DNA of 13,777 nucleotides, taken from positions 1-13,777 of the forward strand of contig JAATVL010000135.1 of assembly GCA_014523525.1 (NCBI GenBank), given 5' to 3'. The position numbers were made by a program, and so were the translations under genes. Positions 6,789-12,831 of the stretch are shown piece by piece; within the stretch, counting starts at the first letter, position 1; every line of letters begins with the position of its first letter. This DNA is from Nitrososphaerales archaeon TH703. Its GTDB lineage: Archaea > Thermoproteota > Nitrososphaeria > Nitrososphaerales > Nitrososphaeraceae. Under the pieces are notes generated by a model. That model was not told where the DNA came from, did no database searches, and saw nothing but the letters and a program-made list of their open reading frames with translations.

Positions 6789-7148
6789 ATGGGAGAAAAT
6801 GACATTGTCATAATTTTTGACAAGAATGAAGTCAAACCAAAAGAGGAACTCGATGGAATCATAAAAATCACTTATCCCGGCCGATTTGATAGCATTGTTA
6901 TAAATTCACAAATAGAAAATACCAGTGACATTTTTACTTTCATAAAACTTAATGGCAAAAAAATCGCCTATTCATATGCAAGAATGCCTATACTAAAACA
7001 GGATATAAAAGATGTAAACGAAATTAAATTTACAGTAACCACCAAACATGTTCCTCAAACACTTTCAAACGTTAAATTCAGGGCTTCTATAATTCAAGAA
7101 CATAAGGAAGTTGCAGATAATGTAGCCTTCCTTAGAATAGTACCCTGA
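6789..7148 (+). CDS. Small beta-rich protein of unknown function
   Basis: 119 residues, ATG start, no signal peptide, 47 bases after the DUF192 gene on the same strand. The whole length alternates hydrophobic and polar residues as beta strands: DIVIIFDKNEVKPKEELDGIIKITY (1-29), FDSIVINSQIENTSD, KKIAYSY, EIKFTVTTK, NVKFRASIIQEH and VAFLRIVP at the end. The pattern of a strand, a KPKEEL-G turn and a second strand resembles arrestin/Spo0M-like beta-sandwiches, but half the usual length; this is an impression only. An AATATTTAAT stretch at about 6770-6779 could be promoter, or the two genes share a transcript. Confidence 0.6.
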   Translation: MGENDIVIIFDKNEVKPKEELDGIIKITYPGRFDSIVINSQIENTSDIFTFIKLNGKKIAYSYARMPILKQDIKDVNEIKFTVTTKHVPQTLSNVKFRASIIQEHKEVADNVAFLRIVP

Positions 7149-7255
7149 GACAAAATACCAATGGTAACTGCAAGTATTTAGAATGATTAGATTGTGATAT
7201 ATCTTAAATCTAGATTGAAGTAAGGTAAAGTGTACTGCAATTTAATCATAAAAGG

Positions 7256-7717
7256 TTAGACGAAACTCTTTACAATAATTACCTTTCCTGTCATCCATGG
7301 ATGAGGTTCACAATGATAAGCATACTCTCCATCTTTAGTAAATGTGAATTCATATGTTTTCTTTGGAAGTACTAAACCGATACTATCTATTGAATTAAAT
7401 GGACCATTTATCTGATCGGTGAATTGGGTATCACTAGTAACAGAATGAGCAGTGACATCATCGTTAGTCCAAATAACCTTATTATTCACACCTAGTGTGC
7501 CCCTTATTTCCTTGGGCACAAAGTTTTTCTGCTGTGAGGGTTGTGATGAACCTTCTATAATAGATACTTTGGCTGTGTCTGGTGGATTCAGAATTTCCTT
7601 TGGTAATTGTGGTTTAGCATTTGCGTCTTTAATATAAATAAATTGATAGTAAGCCATACTGACGGTCACAACAATAATAAATGCAACGACACTGATTCCT
7701 GCGGCGTTATTGTTCAT
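7256..7717 (-). CDS. Membrane-anchored blue copper protein (plastocyanin/amicyanin-like)
   Basis: A small type-1 copper electron carrier outside the cytoplasmic membrane. 153 residues: an uncleaved-looking hydrophobic anchor at 8-28, a linker rich in Pro, Ser and Gln (35-65), then a cupredoxin domain at about 66-153. The copper ligands can be read directly: His91 in VTAHSVTS, and Cys136, His139 and Met142 in the motif HCEPHPWMTGKV. The Cys-x2-His-x2-Met loop is the short amicyanin type rather than the longer plastocyanin loop. The gene follows cytochrome b on the same strand with its own TATA box, so it is a plausible electron acceptor for the Rieske/cytochrome b complex, passing electrons to a terminal oxidase or taking part in ammonia oxidation. 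Which partner it serves is inferred. Confidence 0.92.
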   Translation of the reverse strand: MNNNAAGISVVAFIIVVTVSMAYYQFIYIKDANAKPQLPKEILNPPDTAKVSIIEGSSQPSQQKNFVPKEIRGTLGVNNKVIWTNDDVTAHSVTSDTQFTDQINGPFNSIDSIGLVLPKKTYEFTFTKDGEYAYHCEPHPWMTGKVIIVKSFV

Positions 7718-7745
7718 TTATCTTCTGGTTAATTAAATTGACGAC

Positions 7746-7755
7746 TATATATAAT
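7746..7755 (-). promoter_or_regulatory. TATA box of the cupredoxin gene
   Basis: TTATATATAG on the minus strand, centred about 33 bases before the ATG at 7717. It predicts a transcript with a leader of only a few bases and transcription independent of the cytochrome b operon. Confidence 0.5.
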
Positions 7756-7854
7756 ATTAAGATTAATCATCGTTTGAATATGTGATAATATTGTATTCAA
7801 TTAGTCGATATAATTTTTAATTTGAAATTTTGGAATTTTGAATTCGAGAAATGA

Positions 7855-9465
7855 TTATTTTTTCTCATCCGAAACTACTTTATGTTCACTATGTGTTGGT
7901 CTGGTAGATTCTGTTTTATTTACAGATTGAACTGACTGTGATGAAGAGGTACTCCCCTTTGTAGAAGGCGCCATTGCTTTTTCTTTAGTTACAGAATCTT
8001 CAAGGACTTTGGAGCCGGCAGTAAGCTCACCTGCTGTGGGACCTGTTTTTGGTAGTGACGGAGGCTTTGCCTTCATAGGCATTGGTGGCACGGTTGGCTT
8101 TGGTGGTGGAGCTTTTTGCATGGATTTTCCATGTCTGTACACATGAAACATGCCTGCAAAAACAAGCATAATGATACCTACAATAAACAAAGAGTAGTTT
8201 TTCATTCCGGCAAGTACTGCGTAATATGCAGCGATATTAAGGTAAACTTGAAATGCCAAGAGAGCAATGAATATTGCGTATAACGATTTTTCAGACAAGT
8301 TTATTGAGCTTTTGCCTGAAGGTTTTTTGGGTTGAATCTTTGCATTTGCTTCTGCATTTCTTGCCAATTTTATCATCATATAAGTGAAACCGAATGACAA
8401 TGGCACGAGTAGAATCATGACAAGATAAAGGAAAACGGGATCAATTACAAGTCTTTCGAGTAACGATTTGGTTCTATCTGGATCTATGTAGAAACCCCAG
8501 TAAGTAGTTACTATTATTTGAGCTATACTAGTAATGCCTATTGCAGTTACTAGTGGTCTATCTTTCCATGAAAATTTCTTGTATCTATCGATAAACGGTA
8601 CTATAAGTAATACGAAAATAAACAAACCTGGCCAAGCTACACCCGTCGTAAATTTATCATATGCACTACGCAGGAAGGCGTACAGTCCGGTCAGGTACCA
8701 CTCAGGTACAGTGATACCCGGTGGAACACTAGGATCGAATTTCAATCCCATATCTACGGGAAATACACCACCTGTTATCATTACTGCGCCTGTTATTGCC
8801 ATTACCATTGGAACATCAAATACCAAGAATCTAGGAAAGTGTACAACCATTAGACCCAACATCGCTATAGGTAGGAAGAAGACATGAAAAGCATAAAACC
8901 TCAAAACAAAATCATGGAATCCCGATCCGAAGAAAGCATCTCTCATCTGTGGTCCCATTATAGGGATTGAATTGGTGAGCGAAGCTGCAATAGAAATAGC
9001 TAATTCTGCCCTTTCGCTGAAAATAATATCATATCCTGTAAAGGCCTCTAATATTGTGAGTACTCCTAATATAATTCCGGTAACCCAAAGTATTTCATTT
9101 CTAATCTTGTATCTCCCACTGAAATACTGGTAGTACATGTGGAGTAGTGCTACCATGACCATTGCGTTTGACGCGTGATAATGAATGTTTCTTAGATGAA
9201 ATCCATATGGAATAACATCATTAATTGTTTTAACACTATTCCAAGCTCTATCTAAGATGGGCTCATAAAATAGCATTAGTAATGCTCCAGTGATACCTAA
9301 AATAATGAAAAGAACAAAGGTAAGCATTCCTAAAAATCCAAGCGGACTTACAAATCTACTTGGGAATGTAAATTTCAGTCCCATGAAGATAGTTCGCTCT
9401 ACCCCAGTGTAAACCCACCTGAGGAAGCGAGTCAGACTATTTTCTTTATGTAAGGTAACGCCCAT
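7855..9465 (-). CDS. Cytochrome b subunit of complex III, long form with extra C-terminal region
   Basis: Membrane quinol-oxidising subunit holding two b hemes. 536 residues. Heme ligands are His95 and His109 (13 residues between) in helix B and His194 and His209 in helix D with 14 between, the b6f-like spacing; bc1 proteins have 13. The Qo-site PEWY motif is at 254-257. About eight helices (near 43-67, 96-115, 124-146, 186-210, 215-235, 276-292, 303-325, 343-367) cover the fused cytochrome b plus subunit-IV core. Two further spans (393-418, 424-440) are followed by a Pro/Lys-rich linker (450-475) and a Ser/Thr/Lys tail to the end, probably exposed and disordered. The ATG lies inside the Rieske gene (20-base overlap), so the two are translationally linked. 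Confidence 0.95.
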   Translation of the reverse strand: MGVTLHKENSLTRFLRWVYTGVERTIFMGLKFTFPSRFVSPLGFLGMLTFVLFIILGITGALLMLFYEPILDRAWNSVKTINDVIPYGFHLRNIHYHASNAMVMVALLHMYYQYFSGRYKIRNEILWVTGIILGVLTILEAFTGYDIIFSERAELAISIAASLTNSIPIMGPQMRDAFFGSGFHDFVLRFYAFHVFFLPIAMLGLMVVHFPRFLVFDVPMVMAITGAVMITGGVFPVDMGLKFDPSVPPGITVPEWYLTGLYAFLRSAYDKFTTGVAWPGLFIFVLLIVPFIDRYKKFSWKDRPLVTAIGITSIAQIIVTTYWGFYIDPDRTKSLLERLVIDPVFLYLVMILLVPLSFGFTYMMIKLARNAEANAKIQPKKPSGKSSINLSEKSLYAIFIALLAFQVYLNIAAYYAVLAGMKNYSLFIVGIIMLVFAGMFHVYRHGKSMQKAPPPKPTVPPMPMKAKPPSLPKTGPTAGELTAGSKVLEDSVTKEKAMAPSTKGSTSSSQSVQSVNKTESTRPTHSEHKVVSDEKK

Positions 9466-10057
9466 AACCTACTATCCCATTCCCATTAACGCTCCAATTC
9501 GGAGGTTTAATCCACATGTTACCATCGGTAGCAATCTCTAAATCTAACACAGGTAATACGTTATTAGGCGGGGCCTGCAGAGAAGCAGGACCTGCAAATG
9601 CTTTACCAGTAAGAGGATCATACATGCTTCCGTGGCATGGACATTCACCTCTTTTTCTTCCCTCTTGTGGCCAATATTTCCAGAGACACCAAAGATGTAG
9701 ACATACCATGCTGTATAGTCTAAAGGCAGATACGTCATTCTTTTTACCGCCAAGTTCATCAGGCAATCTAATAAATTGCCATGTACGAAATGATTCCTTA
9801 TTCAATGCTTGATCATTGGTTTTAGGATATATGACAGCCTCTGAGTGGTTAACCGGAAAACTATTGACATTAGCTTGAGAACCGTCCGGAAGTTCCACCT
9901 TTTGTCTTTCTTTTGATTGTCCAGTTGGATTTGGAAGAAATTTTCCCCAGTCAACAAAAGGCGCAAAAGTCAATACTGTACCTGCAGCAGCCATGAGTTT
10001 TATGAAATCACGTCTTGATACCTTACCTCCACTTTTCGGAGAAGGCTGCTGAGCCAT
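9446..10057 (-). CDS. Rieske iron-sulfur protein of complex III
   Basis: Carries electrons from quinol at cytochrome b to a periplasm-side acceptor through a 2Fe-2S cluster. 203 residues. Residues 1-35 are a Tat signal/anchor: SRRDFIK (14-20), then a hydrophobic stretch through AAAGTVLTFAPFV, so the protein is exported folded and probably stays anchored. Cluster ligands are Cys119 and His121 (CLHLWC) and Cys139 and His142 (CPCHGS); Cys124 and Cys141 would form the stabilising disulfide. About 15 residues separate the two motifs. CLHLWC varies from the common CTHLGC. The gene leads the operon from a TATA box placed for a leaderless start, and overlaps cytochrome b. Confidence 0.95.
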   Translation of the reverse strand: MAQQPSPKSGGKVSRRDFIKLMAAAGTVLTFAPFVDWGKFLPNPTGQSKERQKVELPDGSQANVNSFPVNHSEAVIYPKTNDQALNKESFRTWQFIRLPDELGGKKNDVSAFRLYSMVCLHLWCLWKYWPQEGRKRGECPCHGSMYDPLTGKAFAGPASLQAPPNNVLPVLDLEIATDGNMWIKPPNWSVNGNGIVGYGRYLT

Positions 10058-10082
10058 ACAAATCTACAGACTCAAAATATAT

Positions 10083-10090
10083 CATATAAA
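10083..10090 (-). promoter_or_regulatory. TATA box of the Rieske-cytochrome b operon
   Basis: TTTATATG on the minus strand, centred about 29 bases before the ATG at 10057. This spacing predicts an essentially leaderless transcript; no ribosome site is seen before the ATG. Confidence 0.5.
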
Positions 10091-10196
10091 CTTTTATTCA
10101 CTAAACATATTTCGCCTTATCAGAAGTCAAATAATTTTCCTAAATTTCTATTATGAATTTATAGCAAATCGATCTTTAATTATTTGGCTCATTAGA

Positions 10197-10610
10197 TTAC
10201 ATGGTATCTAATTTTTTCAATTTCGTGTTAAACCTTTCTCTGAATTCTGGAACGTTAATAATTGTTCTTTCGTGGATTCCTTCACCTATTTTTTCGATTT
10301 TATCCACCGCATCTACTTCAAAAGTAACCCTTCGGTTATTGACATTGACTACTTTAGCTTTTAATTTAATTTCTGCTCCAACGGGAGTTGCTTTTAAGTG
10401 CTTGATATTAACCAGAGTTCCTACCGAATCCCATTCCTCATCTTGCAAAAATTCTTCCTTTAACAACAACCTACACGTTTCTTCCATTTCCGAAATCATA
10501 GAAGGGGTTGAAAAAACGTTCTCGCCTTCCCACAAAAAACTTGTACTCTGGCCTTCATTTACTCTAATTTTCCTTTCCTTCGCAGCACCATTTACTATTT
10601 TCTTAACCAT
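10197..10610 (-). CDS. FlK-like hot-dog thioesterase
   Basis: 137 residues, cytoplasmic, single hot-dog domain. It matches the fluoroacetyl-CoA thioesterase-like group: FSTPSMISEMEETCRLLL (33-50), VGTLVNIKHLKATPVGAEIKLKAKV (63-87), RRVTFEVDAVD (93-103), KIGEGIHERTIINV (107-120). By alignment from memory to FlK, Thr35, Glu43 and His71 fall at the Thr/Glu/His catalytic positions, so the enzyme should hydrolyse some acyl-CoA. Fluoroacetyl-CoA is unlikely to be its natural substrate; most relatives are general acyl-CoA thioesterases of unknown substrate. ATG 10610 has a TATA-like TTATAATTAC 26 bases upstream, so it is probably a separate, leaderless gene. Confidence 0.8.
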   Translation of the reverse strand: MVKKIVNGAAKERKIRVNEGQSTSFLWEGENVFSTPSMISEMEETCRLLLKEEFLQDEEWDSVGTLVNIKHLKATPVGAEIKLKAKVVNVNNRRVTFEVDAVDKIEKIGEGIHERTIINVPEFRERFNTKLKKLDTM

Positions 10611-10630
10611 GATGAGAGACCTGTTTTTTA

Positions 10631-10640
10631 GTAATTATAA
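10631..10640 (-). promoter_or_regulatory. TATA box of the thioesterase gene
   Basis: TTATAATTAC on the minus strand, centred about 26 bases before ATG 10610. It lies directly after the T-tract that ends the upstream microprotein gene. Confidence 0.4.
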
Positions 10641-10654
10641 TAAAAAGAAAAAGG
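10641..10654 (-). terminator. T-tract terminator after the 42-residue microprotein
   Basis: On the minus strand CCTTTTTCTTTTTA begins about 10 bases after the microprotein stop codon. Two runs of five T's with no hairpin are typical of archaeal termination. Confidence 0.45.
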
Positions 10655-10664
10655 TCTGGGGATA

Positions 10665-10793
10665 CTACTTTCTGTGTCGTACAGCAGATACTATTGCATA
10701 TACTAAACCTACTGACAATCCAAATGCCAAGGGTATCCATACTCCGAAGCTTTCACCAGAGACGTAGACTTGTTGAACTATGCTTTCGAACAT
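10665..10793 (-). CDS. 42-residue single-span membrane microprotein
   Basis: ATG at 10793-10791, TAG at 10667-10665. The product starts with MFESIVQQVYVSGESFG, has about 20 hydrophobic residues (from VWIPLAFGLSVGLVYAIVSA) and ends with a basic VRHRK, which by the positive-inside rule puts the C-terminus in the cytoplasm. It has its own AT-rich promoter candidate (AATATACTAATAC, about 27 bases upstream) and a T-tract terminator right after the stop, both of which support a real small gene. It lies between the thioesterase and the ribosomal genes, divergent from the latter. No family is recognised. Confidence 0.5.
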   Translation of the reverse strand: MFESIVQQVYVSGESFGVWIPLAFGLSVGLVYAIVSAVRHRK

Positions 10794-10935
10794 TATTAAC
10801 TGTGGTATAAAGTATTAGTATATTAGATTTTCTCCAACAATTAGGAACAAGTAAGATTCTCTTAAAGACTAAAGCTAGAATTTCTTGTTATTTCTTATTA
10901 TCAGAAAGGAGCTGAATAATAGATTCTTCGTTGCC

Positions 10936-10944
10936 CTTAAATTA
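10936..10944 (+). promoter_or_regulatory. TATA box of the L44e-S27e operon
   Basis: CTTAAATTA centred 28 bases before the L44e ATG at 10968, consistent with leaderless transcription of the ribosomal pair. Confidence 0.45.
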
Positions 10945-10967
10945 CCCGTTAGGGACTATTTGACAAT

Positions 10968-11246
10968 ATGAAAATGCAGAAAGAGTTGAAAAAATTCTGC
11001 CCAAAGTGTAAGAAACATACAGTTCAATCAGTGGCCATATACAAGAAAGGGAAAGATAGAAAAACAGCTCTAGGGGCAAGACGACATGCAGAGGACAAAA
11101 AGGGATATGGTGGACAAAAATTTCCAGAGCTAAAGAGAACTGCTAAAACTACAAAGAAAATTACCCTTAGATATACTTGTAAAAGTTGTCAGCGTAAAAC
11201 AATGAAGGAAGGTATGCGAATGCGCAAGCTGGAAATTGAGCCTTAA
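10968..11246 (+). CDS. rpl44e: Large-subunit ribosomal protein eL42 (L44e)
   Basis: A zinc-binding protein of the archaeal/eukaryotic 50S/60S subunit near the E site. 92 residues, the normal length. Zinc ligands are Cys11 and Cys14 (FCPKCKKHTVQ) and Cys71 and Cys74 (YTCKSCQRK). Between them is the very basic, Gly-rich section KDRKTALGARRHAEDKKGYGGQKFPE, typical of the family, and the tail is KEGMRMRKLEIE. ATG 10968 is chosen; the Met at the third codon is an alternative. S27e follows 13 bases later, the usual archaeal gene order. Confidence 0.97.
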   Translation: MKMQKELKKFCPKCKKHTVQSVAIYKKGKDRKTALGARRHAEDKKGYGGQKFPELKRTAKTTKKITLRYTCKSCQRKTMKEGMRMRKLEIEP

Positions 11247-11259
11247 TTTGTGACGTGCA

Positions 11260-11457
11260 ATGAGAAAAGAAAATATTTTGATTCCAAAACCAAGAAGCAA
11301 CTTTTTATCCGTACGATGCACAAGTTGTCAGGAAAAGCAAGTTATTTTTTCCCATGCAACGAGTGACATTAATTGCAAGTCATGTGGAAATCCGATAGCG
11401 AAAAAAACTGGCGGAAAATCGGCGATCCTTGGAGAAATCATTAGTATCCTTGACTAA
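11260..11457 (+). CDS. rps27e: Small-subunit ribosomal protein eS27 (S27e)
   Basis: A zinc-ribbon protein of the 30S subunit. 65 residues, normal for archaea. Zinc ligands are Cys20 and Cys23 (VRCTSC) and Cys39 and Cys42 (INCKSCG). Typical family residues are the Val/Phe-rich strand QVIFSHA between the Cys pairs and the tail GGKSAILGEIISIL. It is transcribed with L44e. Its last 17 bases overlap the end of cobY on the other strand. In several other Nitrososphaerota this pair is followed by the translation factor aIF2-alpha; here it is not. Confidence 0.95.
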   Translation: MRKENILIPKPRSNFLSVRCTSCQEKQVIFSHATSDINCKSCGNPIAKKTGGKSAILGEIISILD

Positions 11458-12082
11458 ATTTTTTAGAACTTATTAAAAAGTAATCTTTTTTTGTATTTAT
11501 GTTAAAGGCCAGTCTTTCATTATTTAATGTTATGTACTGTTCTTTGATTACCTGTCCCTTTTGTATTTTGGACGAATCAAAAATTGTTATTCCTGAGTGA
11601 AAGTACTCTTTGTTTCCTAATTTTATTGAGATGGTAGGATTCAGGCCCAATTTTGTTATGAATTCCTTTTCCATTACTATCGAGATACACTGCTTGTCAC
11701 CCTCCCAAGTAGAAATTATTTTCTTAATCAATTCCGGAGTAATTAATGGCATATCTGAAGGCAAGACAAAAACAGTTGAAGGTTTCAATTTTTCTAAAAC
11801 AAATATTAGATCAGTTGAGTAGTCAATACCACTTGTCTTTATAATCTCAAGAAATCCACTAAATGAATATCGATGATTTTTTAGAAAATTCAGGGTAAAT
11901 TTACTATTGCAACTTGCAGCTGCATATATTCTATCAAATTTTTTAGAATCTTTTAAAGATACTAGAATGTGCTCAATTAATGGTTCATTATTAAGTCTGA
12001 GCATAGCTTTGTCCGAACAGAAATCTTTAATTCTTTCACCTTTACCACCACACATGATCAGCGCTAACATATCTTGCGTCAT
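11441..12082 (-). CDS. cobY: Adenosylcobinamide-phosphate guanylyltransferase (CobY type)
   Basis: Transfers GMP from GTP to adenosylcobinamide-phosphate, giving adenosylcobinamide-GDP in the nucleotide-loop stage of cobalamin synthesis; CobY is the archaeal replacement for bacterial CobU. From the ATG at 12082 it is 213 residues. The nucleotidyltransferase signature MLALIMCGGKGERI lies at the N-terminus, followed by DKAMLRLNNEPLIEHIL and VLPSDMPLITPELI, whose Asp should bind the metal. The same frame is open to an ATG at 12130, but that would lie inside cobS; the start at 12082 falls 2 bases after the cobS stop, which fits an operon. A generic MobA-like nucleotidyltransferase is the alternative, but the neighbours cbiB and cobS decide it. 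Confidence 0.9.
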   Translation of the reverse strand: MTQDMLALIMCGGKGERIKDFCSDKAMLRLNNEPLIEHILVSLKDSKKFDRIYAAASCNSKFTLNFLKNHRYSFSGFLEIIKTSGIDYSTDLIFVLEKLKPSTVFVLPSDMPLITPELIKKIISTWEGDKQCISIVMEKEFITKLGLNPTISIKLGNKEYFHSGITIFDSSKIQKGQVIKEQYITLNNERLAFNINTKKDYFLISSKKFSQGY

Positions 12083-12084
12083 TT

Positions 12085-12831
12085 TCAGATTGTCAATGTG
12101 GATAATATCAGTAATGATGATAAACGGCAAATTTCATTTGAAGCCCCGAAAGTATCACCACTTACTCCTCCAAAATTCTTGTAAGATACAACATAAATGA
12201 TAAGACCTATAACTATTACAATCCCTAAAGTTAGTAAACCCATCATACCTTCTATAACGAATACTAATAATACAGCAATAACAGCAGATATAATTATTTT
12301 GTTTACTTTTTTCATCTCAATGGTGAATGAGGAACTAAAACCAGACCAAGCAGAATGTCCGACAGATGCCTGCATTACCATGACATATTTTGCTATTATC
12401 TCGGAAACAATAATGGAGTAGAATAATCTAAGTGAGGATTCAAAATTTAGTAATGCAATAAATAGACCTATGAAATTAATAATTAATGCAGTAGCTCCTG
12501 CGGCTCCTACTATTGGATCAGACATTGCTTTTCGCTTAGATTCCCTATCCCCCTTTATCATTAGCCCATCGGCAAAATCGGCTAATCCATCTATGTGATG
12601 AACACCAGTAATTAGAACAAATGTTACCAATACTACTAAACTCGTGACGTATTGCGGAAGGTATGTAGAGGACAACAGTGCTACGAAACCTACAATTATC
12701 CCGATTATCGCTCCACAAAGTGGAAAAAAATGCATGTTCTTTGCAATGATATCTAGATCAAAATTATACTCCTTTGGCATTGGAATGATTGTCAAAAAAG
12801 AGAGAACAGAGATAAATGACTTAAATACCAT
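12085..12831 (-). CDS. cobS: Adenosylcobinamide-GDP ribazoletransferase (cobalamin synthase)
   Basis: Membrane enzyme that joins adenosylcobinamide-GDP to alpha-ribazole (or its phosphate), the last assembly step of cobalamin. From the ATG at 12831 it is 248 residues, normal length. It opens with KSFISVLSFLTIIPMP, the family's N-terminus; the longer frame to 12894 would run into cbiB. The catalytic motif GVHHIDGLADFADGLM is near residues 76-91 (Asp residues bind Mg), followed by DPIVGAAGATALI. Several hydrophobic helices follow, and near the end GGVSGDTFGASNEI matches the conserved G-x-GD-xGA-NE motif. The start overlaps the cbiB end by 11 bases, and cobY follows 2 bases after the stop. Confidence 0.95.
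   Translation of the reverse strand: MVFKSFISVLSFLTIIPMPKEYNFDLDIIAKNMHFFPLCGAIIGIIVGFVALLSSTYLPQYVTSLVVLVTFVLITGVHHIDGLADFADGLMIKGDRESKRKAMSDPIVGAAGATALIINFIGLFIALLNFESSLRLFYSIIVSEIIAKYVMVMQASVGHSAWSGFSSSFTIEMKKVNKIIISAVIAVLLVFVIEGMMGLLTLGIVIVIGLIIYVVSYKNFGGVSGDTFGASNEICRLSSLLILSTLTI

Noticed and set aside
7207..7216. Perfect 10-bp palindrome AATCTAGATT between two convergent genes
   Set aside because: Short, AT-rich, downstream of both genes; likely chance, with no promoter nearby to regulate.
8534..8887. A 117-codon plus-strand frame inside cytochrome b
   Set aside because: It is antisense to a well-supported gene and has no motif.
10201..10767. A 188-codon plus-strand frame across the thioesterase and microprotein genes
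   Set aside because: It is the antisense shadow of the thioesterase and crosses the terminator/promoter region between two minus-strand genes; no family match is seen.
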